A stretch of DNA of 45,215 nt, taken from contig OZ025677.1 of the NCBI GenBank assembly GCA_964019335.1, positions 575,037 through 620,251 of the forward strand, given 5' to 3'. A program made the translations under genes and the position numbers. Below the pieces are notes generated by a model, which had not been told where the DNA came from, did no database searches, and was given only the letters and a program-made list of their open reading frames with translations. Each line of letters opens with the position of its first letter. The stretch's first letter is position 1. Below are positions 30,152-40,305 of the stretch, piece by piece. Source of the stretch: Diplonema japonicum. Lineage: Eukaryota > Euglenozoa > Diplonemea > Diplonemida > Diplonemidae.

Positions 30152-30453
30152 TCACGCTTTGCATTTCCTTTCCACAACTTTACTTTTCTTTCCCTTTACA
30201 ATGGCTTTTCTCTCTCTCTCCCTCTCTCTCTCCCTGGCAGCAGCTAAGGTGCGATTTCTAAGGCGCACAATCTTAGAAGGAAGAAGAATGAAAATAGCGG
30301 GAATTCCTTCTTTTTTTTTTTGTCAGTAGATTTTCTTTCCCCCCCCCCCCCCCCCACTCCGACACTATTCGGGCACGTTAAGTGGAATAGGCCAACAGCT
30401 GCATGCCCGGCCCAATCGGTTCTTTTTCTATCGCTGAACAACCAACGAGAAAT
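30152..30453 (-). CDS. Candidate split gene, last two exons
   Basis: Exon 30358-30453 follows a T-rich tract ending TTAAAG and reads ISRWLFSDRKRTDWAG, HAAVGLFHLTCPNSVG. Exon 30152-30271 follows CTTCTTCCTTCTAAG and reads IVRLRNRTLAAARER, then (ER) repeats and KSKVVERKCKA with a TGA stop. Both are phase 0, with an 86-base GT-AG intron containing a G run. A possible first exon lies near 31056 (MPPCRTGNPRII), just after a T tract ending TTTTGCAG, and another island is at about 30519-30568. On the opposite strand a CT-rich frame is an alternative reading. Unidentified. Confidence 0.3.
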
Positions 30454-30599
30454 CTTTAAGCCAAAGAACCGGAACAAAAAAAAAAAAAGAAAGAAAAAAA
30501 AAGAGGAAAAATAAATGAATAGCGAGAGGTCTCTGCCTCCATTAAAAACTTCTGTGCCTGCTTTGGCTTGAAGATAGAAGAAGAAAAAAAAAAAAAAAA

Positions 30600-31284
30600 A
30601 AAAAAAAAAACAAAGAAGAAACCCGAGTGATCAGCCTCAAGGGGGGGATCTTAAGTCTTCCCTCCCCCCTTTTTTAAAATTAGATTTTTTTTTTCTTTTT
30701 TCTTTTGATTATAAAACACTCTAAACCCGAAAAAAGAAATAGAAAAACAAACCCCAATCGAAAAGGTGTGTATGAACTGCATCCCCCTTTCCCGCTCCCC
30801 CCCCCCCCCCTCCCTGCAAGAAGAAATAAAAAAGAATAGACAGAAGGGTGCTTACTTTACACTTTCATTTGTGTTTGATGACATACCCCCCCCCCCCCCC
30901 CCCCCCCAGGAATCTATATCAAGGTTAGAAATTCCATTTTTCACTGAAGTTGACCAGCCGTGTTTAGTAATGAAAATAACGCAGGTTTTTTTTAGAATAT
31001 TTCCCTGCACTTATTATTCGCGGGTTTCCAGTTCTGCATGGCGGCATCGAACCATGAAACTGCAAAAAAAAAAAAAAAAAAAGGAAAGGCCAAACCGTTA
31101 GTTTTTATTTGGAGCTTTGTTTCTTCGTTTCCTTTTCTCTCCCCCCCCCCCCCCCCGGCTTTGAGTCAACCCCCCCTACCCGCCTAATCCCCCCGGCTAC
31201 CTTTTTTTTTTAAAAAAGAAATATTGTCATCCCACCCCCCCAAACCCCCTCCCTTCCCTTTTTTTTTTTGGTTCCCCCCCCTCT
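30600..31284. other. Homopolymer-rich spacer with an acceptor-like site
   Basis: C, A and T runs. At about 31060-31075 (minus sense) a long T tract ends in GCAG followed within 15 bases by ATGs, a plausible start of the split gene below. No other feature supported. Confidence 0.3.
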
Positions 31285-32406
31285 TCAATCGCTTTCTTTT
31301 GGAATGGATGCCAACAGAGCAGATAATCTTTTACAATTTGTATCAACAACAGGTTGCTCTTCAGGCGTTGACCGGTCGGACGCAGGTATGTTCAGTAAAG
31401 GTGCCCCAGCGGGTTTACGGCTGACCGGGACACGCTGCAGGTCCTTGATGGTGTTAAGCCCGCTTGTAGCTTTCAGATCAGGGAGGTTGTGAAGGATCTC
31501 ACTGTTGTTGGATTGCAGGATGGCAATGTTGATCTTGTTAGAGCGCTGATCCCCTCCCTCGTGGAAGGGGATGCAGTAAAGATCGATATCGTCGGGCTTG
31601 AGCATGGCACGTGCCAGGGCGAGACTCTTAATGGCGGTGTTCAACAAGGGTGACGATGAGCCAGGCAACAGCATCCCAATGATGGACTCCGACCCGGCAG
31701 TGCGAAGCATCTTGGCTAGGCTGCCTGCAACCTTTGCCACCTGCGACCCTTCCAGAACCTTCCGGGTTGACGTGAATGTAATATTTTTACAAACAGGTTT
31801 CAGCGTGCCCGACACATGGTACGCTATGAACCGAAGCCCAGGGTGGTCAGGCAACACCCCACCATCCTTCCCCACCCCTGAAGGGGTCGAGATTGATTCT
31901 ATCCGCACCATGAAGTATTGAGAAACCTGTATGAGGAACAGCCGGGCGAGGGCGAGGCTCAACACTGCAGTTGCAACGGAGTCTGCTCCCATGGCTTCGA
32001 TAGTGACTTTCTTCGATGACCTCAGACGTTTTGTGATGGCTCCTGCGAGGCCTGTTGTCTTGGTCTTCCCGGAGACGCGGAGGGGCTCAGTGTCTATGTG
32101 TGGTTGCCGTTGTTGCTGTTGCTGCGGTGTCGCTTGTTGTTGTGGCTGCTGTTGTTGCTGTTGTTGTTGTTGTTGTTGTTGTTGCTGTTGTGGTTGTGGC
32201 TGTTGTTGCGGTGCGACAGGTGTCGTCGCTGTCACCATGGTCGGCTGCTGGATCAAAACCTGCTGCATTGGTATCTGAGCCACCAGCCCACCCCCCATCT
32301 GCGGTACTGCGTACATCATTGTTGCAGGTACTAAATAAGAGCCACCTACTTGGCCGACCTGCCCCACCTGATTCACGAGCTGAGTCTGAAGGTACCCAGG
32401 CTGCAT
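31285..32406 (-). CDS. Tandem SpoVS-like (Alba-fold) domain protein, polyQ N-terminus
   Basis: 373 residues. Residues 1-105 are low complexity with a Gln-rich run (about 67-100). Two copies of a SpoVS-like unit follow. Unit 1 (about 108-198) has LRVSGKTKTTGLAGAITKRL, VTIEAMGADSVATAVLSLALA and GLRFIAYHV. Unit 2 (about 207-298) has SQVAKVAGSLAKML, LLNTAIKSLALARAML, DIDLYCIPF and KINIAIL. These follow the strand-helix-strand-helix pattern and the VAGALA/QAVKAVAIAR/DLICIP signature of the roughly 86-residue bacterial SpoVS, an Alba-like fold protein needed for spore coat and septum steps. Nucleic-acid binding is a reasonable inference; the eukaryotic role is unknown. A C/T tract ending CTCAAG (AG at 32499-32500) lies 92 bases before the ATG. 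Confidence 0.85.
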   Translation of the reverse strand: MQPGYLQTQLVNQVGQVGQVGGSYLVPATMMYAVPQMGGGLVAQIPMQQVLIQQPTMVTATTPVAPQQQPQPQQQQQQQQQQQQQQQPQQQATPQQQQQRQPHIDTEPLRVSGKTKTTGLAGAITKRLRSSKKVTIEAMGADSVATAVLSLALARLFLIQVSQYFMVRIESISTPSGVGKDGGVLPDHPGLRFIAYHVSGTLKPVCKNITFTSTRKVLEGSQVAKVAGSLAKMLRTAGSESIIGMLLPGSSSPLLNTAIKSLALARAMLKPDDIDLYCIPFHEGGDQRSNKINIAILQSNNSEILHNLPDLKATSGLNTIKDLQRVPVSRKPAGAPLLNIPASDRSTPEEQPVVDTNCKRLSALLASIPKESD

Positions 32407-32558
32407 GGGGAGAATATTTTTTTTCTTCTTCTTTTTTTTTCGTTCCCCTCCCTCCCCCTCCCCTCCCCCTTTCTTTTTTTTTTTTTTATATTTAGTTTCT
32501 TGAGAAAAAAAAAGGGGGGAAAGGTAATATCTACTAAAATAAAGTCTATTTATCTACC

Positions 32559-35180
32559 TCAATGGTGGTCCCGGTCCAGAATCACCTGCAACCTGTCGAG
32601 GACGTCGGTCTTGTGCTCGTGGAGGGTTTTTTGGTACGCCTGGGGTTTTTGCGATTTGAAGCTTCCCCGTCCGGTCTGGCCGGACCGCGAGCGGTGTTTT
32701 AAAATGGTTGGCCTGAACGTGCACTCCGGGTCAGTGGCCTGGTTGAAGGCACTCACAGCGAATTGCTTTCTTTTGGAACGCTCGGATGCATCCTCAAAGA
32801 GCTTCTGATGAAGGTTATGAGGTGCTTTAACATCCGCAGGCTGAGGCGGGGCGTACAGCTCCCTAGACAGAATCTTCTTCGGGTGGAACGGTCCATGCAT
32901 GCCCGCTCCCACTTCCACCACATCGTCCAAGGACACTTCTTCGCTATCAGCACATATAACACGTTTCGTCAGTAAAGCATCAATCAGCATCCGCCCGTAA
33001 CCATCTGCCTTCAATCGTGACAACATCACCTTTTTCGAACCGCAGTGTGTCTCCATGCCTGTTAGATATTCATCGATTTCCCTCCGTCTCCTCTCCGCCG
33101 CCATGACTTTGGAATTGTCGGAAACAACAGGAATGGGCTTGGCGGCAACCTGTTGCAGTGTGTTTTGCCGGATTCGTTCCTTTTCGGCTGCGTGGGTGGA
33201 GGCTGTGTTGAGAACATTGGCGGTGGATGGAGGATGGCATGTTGTGGTAGCTTGCTTGCGGATCTCGTCTCGTATCTCCCCGCGTACTGCCTCCAACATT
33301 TCACGCTGTCCTACATACGAGTACGACAGCCTGTCCAGCCAAGCTGTGGTGTCCTCCGAGTTTACGTTCACAACCTTTGAGACGAACCTTTGTGCTGTGG
33401 TGGCGCGTAGTTGCAAAGCTTGTGCGGATCTGATTTGCTTCGAAGCCGCGTCAGTGTGCAGCCTTTCGAACGCTTCAGACGATGCGCCCCCCTTGCCTTC
33501 GTTGATACGTGGTGTGAATGTGCATTGGAGTATCTCCTTGTCCTCTGTTGGCATCGGGGGTTGTTTTCTGTACTGTCGTTCCTTGCTCAGTGCTCTTGAC
33601 CTTTTCGACATTGATTTCGCGTAGTCGGATATCGCCGGGACTTGTGTGTTGGCCTCCATCTCCCTCCTCCTGCTGATGACGCGTTGTGCTGCTGACCATT
33701 CGTCTTTTAGTAGGTTCATTTCGAGGCCTTCCTCGTAAAGCCGTTTGCAGTGTTTCACTGTCGTCTTCGACCGCTTCCCGATAAGGTCCATCTCGGCACG
33801 CTTCGCAGGTGCTGACCTTCCCCTTCCCCGTCTGAACTCCCGGCGTCTCGCTTTTTTCTGCTGCTCGCGGTGGGCTTCAAGGTTCTTCCACACCTTCTCT
33901 TCCGTTTCTGTCATTTTGGGTACTTTTACTGATGTGACGTCCATCGCCATTATGGGCATGCCAGGCGTTCCACTACGTCCTCTGGAACTCTTTCTTTTCT
34001 CGTTGTTCTTCATCGCTTGCATGAACCTGTCCTTGTTCTCCAGCCTGCGCTGATGTCTTTCTTCTCTTTCCAGTTCTAGTGAGGCTTCCAGGTACTGTAG
34101 TCGCTCGTCCTCGCGTTGCTTCTTCAGCTTCACGGCGTGTGTCTGTGCTTTGCCCAGCGACGTGTAGTGTGTGCGCTGCTCTTTCGCAAGCATCTTGGTC
34201 AGCATGGCCAGGTCGCTCTTGTGGGTTGTGTTGATGTGCTTCATTGTCCGCTTGCACTGCTGGATGCTGCGCAGTTCCTCTTCGTTCTCCTCGTCGTCCT
34301 CGTCGCATGTGTCGTCTGCACTGTCAGCGCCCTCCCCCTGTGCCTTCACCTCCGTCACGAGATCGTGCGACACCACTGGCCACCTCCCAGAGTGTGAAGA
34401 CCCTGTCGTCAGGACTGCGTCCTGCCCCTCGTCGTCTGCCTCCTGCACAGGTGCGGGAGCCACCACGGGCACCCCCACAGCAGGCATTGTTGTGGACAAT
34501 GACACGGACGGTGCATCCGTGTCGGAGCCTGTGTCGATGTCGGTGTCTGTCTGCCCTTTGGTGTCACTGGCTATGCACACAAGCTGAAGCGACTCCGACT
34601 CTTGGAGCGAAAGGGATTCCCTCGTAGTGGTGGTGGTGGTGGTGGTGGGTGTGCTGTGCGCGGGTACTACTGACTGTTCTGTGTTTGTCCCAAGTTGGAT
34701 AGACTCACCGGACTTGCTTCGTGTAGGGTCAACTGGGTCAGCTGTGGGCTCGACCGATGGAGTGACCGATGGGGTGTCAGCGACGCTTGCAAGCTGCAGC
34801 GAGTCAGACTCAACGGACAGAATGGAGCTGGCCACACTCCGCACAGGCAGCGCGGGGGGCTCCCATGGTGGGAGCGGCTCGGGTGAAGGACTGGACGTGC
34901 CTGACATGACGACACCTTGGCTGCCGTGGCTAGAACGCCGCGAGAGGTACGAACGGAGGGACTCACCTTCCCCAATGCTGTGCTCCGTCGTCTTGCTTGA
35001 CATGGAAAAGGCTGCGATTTGCTTGGAGCTTGTTTTACTTGTTTTGCTGCTTCTGCTGCTTTTACTTCGACTACTCTTGCTGCGCCCACCTGACGTCCCC
35101 TTAGAACTGCTCTCTACTTCAACAAGATTCACGCTTGACGTGGCACTGCTGCTGCTCGTTCTGCTGCTCCCCGACAGCAT
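32559..35180 (-). CDS. Large coiled-coil protein with CTFxPxI motifs (873 aa)
   Basis: The first 280 residues are Ser/Thr-rich and disordered, with poly-Ser and poly-Thr. An acidic patch (DDTCDEDDEENEEE) is followed by long charged coiled coils (about 300-500) and a basic RRREFRRGRGRS segment. Two related motifs occur, QCTFTPRINEG near 553 (followed by AFERLHTDA) and ECTFRPTILK near 819. CTFxPxI followed by FERL is seen in many uncharacterised protist proteins, often of cytoskeletal or flagellar type; that link is my recollection and not proof. The frame is intact and intron-free. The next gene downstream starts 152 bases after its stop. Acceptor-like CTACACCTAG precedes the ATG by 27 bases. 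Confidence 0.75.
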   Translation of the reverse strand: MLSGSSRTSSSSATSSVNLVEVESSSKGTSGGRSKSSRSKSSRSSKTSKTSSKQIAAFSMSSKTTEHSIGEGESLRSYLSRRSSHGSQGVVMSGTSSPSPEPLPPWEPPALPVRSVASSILSVESDSLQLASVADTPSVTPSVEPTADPVDPTRSKSGESIQLGTNTEQSVVPAHSTPTTTTTTTTRESLSLQESESLQLVCIASDTKGQTDTDIDTGSDTDAPSVSLSTTMPAVGVPVVAPAPVQEADDEGQDAVLTTGSSHSGRWPVVSHDLVTEVKAQGEGADSADDTCDEDDEENEEELRSIQQCKRTMKHINTTHKSDLAMLTKMLAKEQRTHYTSLGKAQTHAVKLKKQREDERLQYLEASLELEREERHQRRLENKDRFMQAMKNNEKRKSSRGRSGTPGMPIMAMDVTSVKVPKMTETEEKVWKNLEAHREQQKKARRREFRRGRGRSAPAKRAEMDLIGKRSKTTVKHCKRLYEEGLEMNLLKDEWSAAQRVISRRREMEANTQVPAISDYAKSMSKRSRALSKERQYRKQPPMPTEDKEILQCTFTPRINEGKGGASSEAFERLHTDAASKQIRSAQALQLRATTAQRFVSKVVNVNSEDTTAWLDRLSYSYVGQREMLEAVRGEIRDEIRKQATTTCHPPSTANVLNTASTHAAEKERIRQNTLQQVAAKPIPVVSDNSKVMAAERRRREIDEYLTGMETHCGSKKVMLSRLKADGYGRMLIDALLTKRVICADSEEVSLDDVVEVGAGMHGPFHPKKILSRELYAPPQPADVKAPHNLHQKLFEDASERSKRKQFAVSAFNQATDPECTFRPTILKHRSRSGQTGRGSFKSQKPQAYQKTLHEHKTDVLDRLQVILDRDHH

Positions 35181-35338
35181 CGCGTGGCGTGGCCCGCGTC
35201 CCTGTCCCTAGGTGTAGTACAGTGATTGTAAAAAAAAAAAGAGTGTTACAAAAGAATATAATGTGAAACTGAACAGAATGTTTTTTTAGGAAAAGAAATG
35301 TGTAAAATTAATGGGTGTTCAGAAAAAAAAAACCTTTC

Positions 35339-35614
35339 TTAATTTTTAGACCTCTTCCTCGTTGGCCTTTTCCTTGTGCTATTGGGGTTCCTGAACGCTT
35401 CCGAAAAGCGGGGCATCACCATTATCACAATGCCCAGCACGATGAACACAATCGTCATTGCTTTCATTACCCAACTTGAACGGCTGATCGGGGGCTGCAC
35501 TGCCGTTATTTCAACTATAGTTCCCAAGTGGCCTTCTACGACTTCAGTATTGTCTATCATTCTGTCTGTGGATGACTCCCTCTTTGCAAGGATGCCCCCC
35601 GATCCCCCTGTCAT
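35339..35614 (-). CDS. Small single-pass membrane protein (91 aa)
   Basis: The start chosen is MTGGSGGILAK, because the codons before it are an A-run leader. A hydrophilic N-terminal half is followed by one membrane helix (AMTIVFIVLGIVIMVM, about 56-71) and a basic tail (RKRPTRKRSKN). With no signal peptide and a TM in the C-terminal half, it could be a tail-proximal anchor with a short basic end. It lies 158 bases upstream of the 873-residue gene in the same array. No family recognised. Confidence 0.6.
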   Translation of the reverse strand: MTGGSGGILAKRESSTDRMIDNTEVVEGHLGTIVEITAVQPPISRSSWVMKAMTIVFIVLGIVIMVMPRFSEAFRNPNSTRKRPTRKRSKN

Positions 35615-35765
35615 TTTCTTTTTCTTTTTTTTTTGCAAACCTTTTTATTTATTTTGATAATTTTAGGGGGGGGAAGGAAAAAAAAGATTTTCCCATACCG
35701 TTCTAAAAAAAAAAAAAAAAAAAGAAAAAGAAAAAAAAAAAGAAAAGAAACTTCCTCTTCAGGAG

Positions 35766-35796
<31 letters not shown>

Positions 35797-36474
35797 GTTT
35801 ATTTCCCTTCGTCATGTTCGGGGGACTTATTATTTAACGCTGATCGCCAATTATTTAACGCGAAACGCCCATTATTTATCTAGTTAAATAATGTGATTTT
35901 GGAGTAAAATATTGGCGCTTCAGAGTGAAAAAATGAGCCGGGGTATATTGACTATTTTTAGCCATCTGAGGCCATTCCGGCCCTTAAAAGTGGGAAGAAG
36001 TGCTTTACTCCCCTTTAAAATGCCACGGGAAAAGCAAAAGAAACAAGAAAACTGGGGTGGGGGGTCGCCACCAAAAATAAAAGGGCGAAAAAAAAAAAGA
36101 AGAAGAAGAAAAAAAAAAAAACACCCAATAGCCTTTATTGCTGGCGCTATTTTGTGTGTTCCCCCCCCTTTTTTTTTAAACAAAAACAATGGCAAAGAAA
36201 CCTCAAAAAAAAAAGGATTTAAGAGAAAATAGATTCATCAGAAGCAATAAGCGAACAGGTTCAGGAGGAGGGGGGAGTGTATAGGCGAAAGACGTAAAAG
36301 AGAATTTCAACATAGTTGACATTTTGCGGAGGGGGGGGGGGGGGGGGGGGATGAAGGAGTGGGTGTGAACGTGTATTTTCCCCCCCCCCCCCGAAAAAAA
36401 AAGAATCTAAAGCAGCTTTGAATTCGCGCCAGCGTTCTTTTTTTTTAAAAATTTCTTTTTATTTTCTTTTCATT
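35615..36474. other. Intergenic region with a small tandem repeat
   Basis: Homopolymer runs surround a block of about 190 bases of normal composition (35805-36020). At 35829, 35850 and 35871 the word ATTATTTA recurs with a 21-base period, the first two as ATTATTTAACGC, and TAAATAAT closes it as an inverted copy at 35885-35892. No gene seen. Confidence 0.5.
35829..35892. repeat. 21-bp period repeat with terminal palindrome
   Basis: Three units spaced exactly 21 bases. The last unit forms ATTATTTA...TAAATAAT, able to fold. Possibly a protein-binding site or a remnant of a mobile element; its role is unknown. Confidence 0.55.
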
Positions 36475-37611
36475 TTAAGCCTCTTTCAAAGGCTGATACA
36501 GCCTACCCCTATAACAACCAAGGTAATAAGGCCCGTTCCCAGTGGACGGTCCCATGACGGTGTTGCAAATTTTCGTTCCTTCCAAGGAGAGCAGGGTAAC
36601 CTTGATATTTAACGCTCGACACAACGCAAGCAGCACCCTGCGGTCCCCTGGCTGGCCAAGCGTCTTGATTTGGTACAAGTACGTCCCAAAGTCTTCATGA
36701 ACATGTTTGTACATCCGATCATTGGAGTGCATCTCATCGCAAGCTCTGTTTCGCAATCCCTGAATGGTGTCGGGTAAGGTAACACCGTAGACCAACGAGC
36801 TGATCGCCCGGAAAAGTGTGTGTTCGTCTTCAGGCAACAACATTAGATTCAAACCGAATTTCTTCGTTTCCCGTTTGAGAAACTCGTACCCTGTAATGGT
36901 GGGCGAGCCGACTTTGATAATTGTTGGGTTCAACGCGTCGATTTTAAAACCGGGGATTCCTGATATATTACGTACTTCACCTAGCTCCGCGGCGGCCATA
37001 TAGTGCATTTCTTGTACGTAAGCAAGATATACTGTTCTTTCGGGTTTGTCAGAAGTGCAGATTTCATGAACACGAATGGTCTCTTCAGGTGGGTTGGGAG
37101 CAGCGATTACGAATATTTGAAGGTGGAGTGTATTTGCGAGTGCTTGTAGGGTGAGGTGGTCGCCCCACGTGTAGGATCTTGCCATGGAGTCGCAGTACTC
37201 TTCATATGTAACGTTCTCAACGCAGTGTTTGTACATGTTCTTGAAAGATCGAAGCTCAGCTACGGCTTGTGCTCTTATCTGGTCTTTCTTTTCCATGGTT
37301 CCGTGGAGGAGGACGCTTATGCTTGAGAACTGGCAGTCCCCGTCTCCTGGAACATCAATACCCACAAACCCATACTGTTTCAGCACTACTTTCATTCGAT
37401 CGAGTTGGAAGCTGTATCCGTCCTCCGGTCTCATTAAAGGTGGAACAGCGGGTCGGGTCGGTCGGGCGGGTGGTGTTGTTGTAGTTGTTGTTGTTGTTGT
37501 TGTTGAAGTTGCAGCTTCCTCCGGCTTTTCAAGTTCTCCATTCTCGAACTCCTCCAGAGCCCTTAGGAAAAACTCTGCTTCACTGCAACGTGTTTCGGCC
37601 ACTTCTGTCAT
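36475..37611 (-). CDS. OTU-domain cysteine protease with a second, inactive OTU unit (378 aa)
   Basis: Residues 35-46 are a Ser/Thr run. Unit 1 (about 64-207) is an OTU deubiquitinase-type domain: DVPGDGDCQFSSIS with Asp90 and Cys93, WGDHLTLQALAN, and QEMHY with His203, so the catalytic set is complete. Unit 2 (about 244-374) repeats the layout: GLNLMLLPEDEHTLFRAISS keeps the Asp (262) but has Thr where Cys is needed, and the end PYYLGCYRG lacks the His. It is therefore probably a pseudo-enzyme domain used for binding. OTU proteases cleave ubiquitin chains; the substrate here is unknown. An AG ends only 5 bases before the ATG, after a T tract. Confidence 0.85.
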   Translation of the reverse strand: MTEVAETRCSEAEFFLRALEEFENGELEKPEEAATSTTTTTTTTTTPPARPTRPAVPPLMRPEDGYSFQLDRMKVVLKQYGFVGIDVPGDGDCQFSSISVLLHGTMEKKDQIRAQAVAELRSFKNMYKHCVENVTYEEYCDSMARSYTWGDHLTLQALANTLHLQIFVIAAPNPPEETIRVHEICTSDKPERTVYLAYVQEMHYMAAAELGEVRNISGIPGFKIDALNPTIIKVGSPTITGYEFLKRETKKFGLNLMLLPEDEHTLFRAISSLVYGVTLPDTIQGLRNRACDEMHSNDRMYKHVHEDFGTYLYQIKTLGQPGDRRVLLALCRALNIKVTLLSLEGTKICNTVMGPSTGNGPYYLGCYRGRLYQPLKEA

Positions 37612-38231
37612 ATTTTCTTTGAAAAAAAAAAGTTTTTTTTTTTGAGAATAAAAAAGAGAGGGAAAAAAAAAAGGAAAAAAAAAAGAGCTAGAAAATATAT
37701 AAAAGGGAATTCAATCACTATGATGGGGGAGAGGGGAGGGGGGAGAAAGCAAAAAATCGAAGTTCTTTTTAAAACGACGACCCCCCCCCCCCCCCCCCCT
37801 TCAACCCCACCCATCAAAGAAAAAAAAAGGGGATGGGGGAAAAGGGGAATGGGAAAAAAAAAATTAAATAAAAAGAGGGAGGGAAGCAATATGTTTTTTT
37901 TTTAAAAAAAGGGGGGGAGGGGGAAAGGTACGTTCGTCATCCTGTGCAGAAATTCGCCTCGGATATATTATTGATTTCTTTGCAACAAGATTTTCTTTTT
38001 TTTTTTTCTTATTGAAGTACAAGACCAACTCCCCTTTTTTCTTTAAAAAAAAAGAAAAGAAATTGTTTTGGTGTTTTCCCCCGTTTTCCCCACCAATTAA
38101 AGACGGGGGGGGGGGAGAAAAAAGGCGATGTTAAGGGGTCCCACATGAGGACCACCCTCGCAAAAAAAAAAAGGGAAAATAACAGGGTGTTGCAATAAGC
38201 ACCAGGGGAGCTTCAGTCACCTGTTAGAATG

Positions 38232-38264
<33 letters not shown>

Positions 38265-38317
38265 CTTTTGAAATTTCACTTTCTCCGCTCGTTTATTTCT
38301 TTCCCTCTTCTTAAGCG
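37612..38317. other. Homopolymer-rich spacer, no supported gene
   Basis: A, G, C and T runs. Around 38120-38160 there is a short repeat (GGCGATGTTAAGGGGTCCC) related to 22187-22235 and 43080-43120; in the 22187 copy GTTCGAGGACC resembles a tRNA T-arm. Confidence 0.35.
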
Positions 38318-38677
38318 CTAGGTAAACAAAACCGGTGGGTGCAAACTTAGCGTTTCTCCACATAGGTCGGAGCCCCCAGCCTTTTTAGTTAAACGAGAGA
38401 AACGAGCAGCAATGCAATTAAAAATACAAGGGGGGGTTTTTTTTGTTCCATTGAAAGAAGTGAAATCGTGAAAGAGAAAAAAGAGAAAAAAAAAAAGAAA
38501 AGAAAGTATGAAGGAATTGGAAAGTCTTTTTTCAAAGAAATTCTTTTTTTTTTTTTTTTTTTTTTTTTGCGCCTTGTTGGGGTGGTGTTTGCGGTTCTTT
38601 TTTTTTTTTTTCCTTTTAACAATAAGGCGTTTCTTCACTGTGTCCAAGCAACCAGCCAGCGCTGGAATGTATGACAT
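38318..38677 (-). CDS. Candidate short split gene
   Basis: MSYIPALAGCLDTVKKRLI (ATG at 38677) is followed by possible donors, and a last exon 38318-38380 after a T/C-rich tract ending AAAAAG reads AGGSDLCGETLSLHPPVLFT to TAG. The joined product would be about 39 residues. No acceptor precedes the ATG, so the start is doubtful. Between them ATG...EQKKPPLVFLIALLLVSLV is another open reading. Unidentified. Confidence 0.2.
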   Translation of the reverse strand: MSYIPALAGCLDTVKKRLIVKRKKKKKNRKHHPNKAQKKKKKKKKNFFEKRLSNSFILSFLFFFLFFLFHDFTSFNGTKKTPPCIFNCIAARFSRLTKKAGGSDLCGETLSLHPPVLFT

Positions 38678-38689
38678 GTTCAAAAAGAT

Positions 38690-38708
38690 ACAGAAAAATA
38701 TAATCATT

Positions 38709-38758
<50 letters not shown>

Positions 38759-40266
38759 TGAGAGACATTTAAGGGTACCTGCGGTATGTGACAGGACGCC
38801 TGATCTTTTTCAAAGAAAAAAAAATAAAAAAAAAAGATGAAGCCCTTTCCCCATGGGAGTCTGCCAGGGGATTTCAAATGAAATCAAAAAAAAAAAAAAA
38901 AAAAGAAAACGAGGGAAAGAGAAGATCCATCCCAGCTGCCCCCTAAAAAAAAAAAAAAAAGGTGTTTCATTTTTTACATTCTTTTAAGAAAAAAGAAGAA
39001 AAAAAACACCCTAATTTTTTTTTTTTTTGGAAAGAAATGAGGAAATAAGGGTTTTTTTTTTAAAAAAAAAAAAAGAAAGAAAATGGAGGAATATGTTATG
39101 TTTGAGTAGAAATGTGAAGAAGAAACGAAATATTTCGGAGTCAAAGAAGTTAAAAGAAATATATATATGAAGCAAATTCCACGAAATTAACTAAGGTTCT
39201 CAAGACAAAAAGCCAAAGAAAAAAAAACCGGGAAGCGGCTTGAAAATATAATATTTATCACTTTTCTTTTCCCTTTTCCTACTATGAAGGGATAATTGAG
39301 CACGCCATCGCTTTTGCTTCAAAATAATTTTTAAAAAAAAAAAGAAAGAATACCACAAAATAAAAATTTTCTTTTTTTTTGAGAATCTTTTTTTTCCCCA
39401 TAAATAACAACGATCTTTGCCCAGGGCGATACGAGGGAAAATAAAAATAAGAATTTAAAAAAAACGAAAAGAAAAGAAAAGAGGGAAAGTGTTTGTTTGC
39501 TTTTTTATTCGTTTCTTTTTTTTTCATATTTTCTTTTTCTCCCTACTAAAAGATTGTTTTCGGCCTTTCTCAAAAAAGATTTTTATTTTTTATCTTCTTT
39601 TTTCTTCTTTTATTTCTTTTCAAGGGGGGGGGTGCATTTTTATTTTCATCATCCTTGTAACTGCTTTCGATGCACAGTGGAGAGAGGAGGGGGTATTTAA
39701 TTCTTTTTGCTTTTTTTTTGTAGTTTTTTTGCTTCCGCTCCACCGTTATTTAAAAAGTTAACATAAAAATGGTAGCTTTTTCTCTTCTTTATTTCTTCCC
39801 TTCTTTATTTTTATATTTTTTTCTTTGTAAAAAAAAAAAAAAAAAAAAAAAGAAACTTAGAAAGAATATCACCATTTCTATTCTGTTTTTTTTTTTCTTC
39901 CTTTTTATCTGCCAGCTTTTTCTGCCGCAGAAACGCCCAGGCGACTTTAGTGTTAGTTTTCTTTTTTTTTGTATTTCCTTCTTTTTTTTTTTATTCTCCA
40001 GAAGACGCGGGAAGAATATAAAAAAAAACTAAATACTAGAAACAATGTGGAGATAAAGGTGCACAACTTGCCCTTTTCCCAAAAAAAAAAAAAAAATAAA
40101 AAATGAAAATAAAACAATGGAATATGGTAAAAATACCAAATAAAAAATTATAGAGACCATAAAAGTGCTTGTTATTTTCTTTTTTGTTTTTTTTTTACAT
40201 TGGCACAGAGGAATATAGTCGTATTCAATAGCAAAAGAAAAAAATGTGAAAAAAAATAGAGATTTT

Positions 40267-40305
<39 letters not shown>

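Noticed and set aside
31931-32495. Plus-strand poly-Cys and poly-Val/Leu frames
   Set aside because: They are the other strand of the CAG/CAA-type Gln repeat in the SpoVS-like gene.
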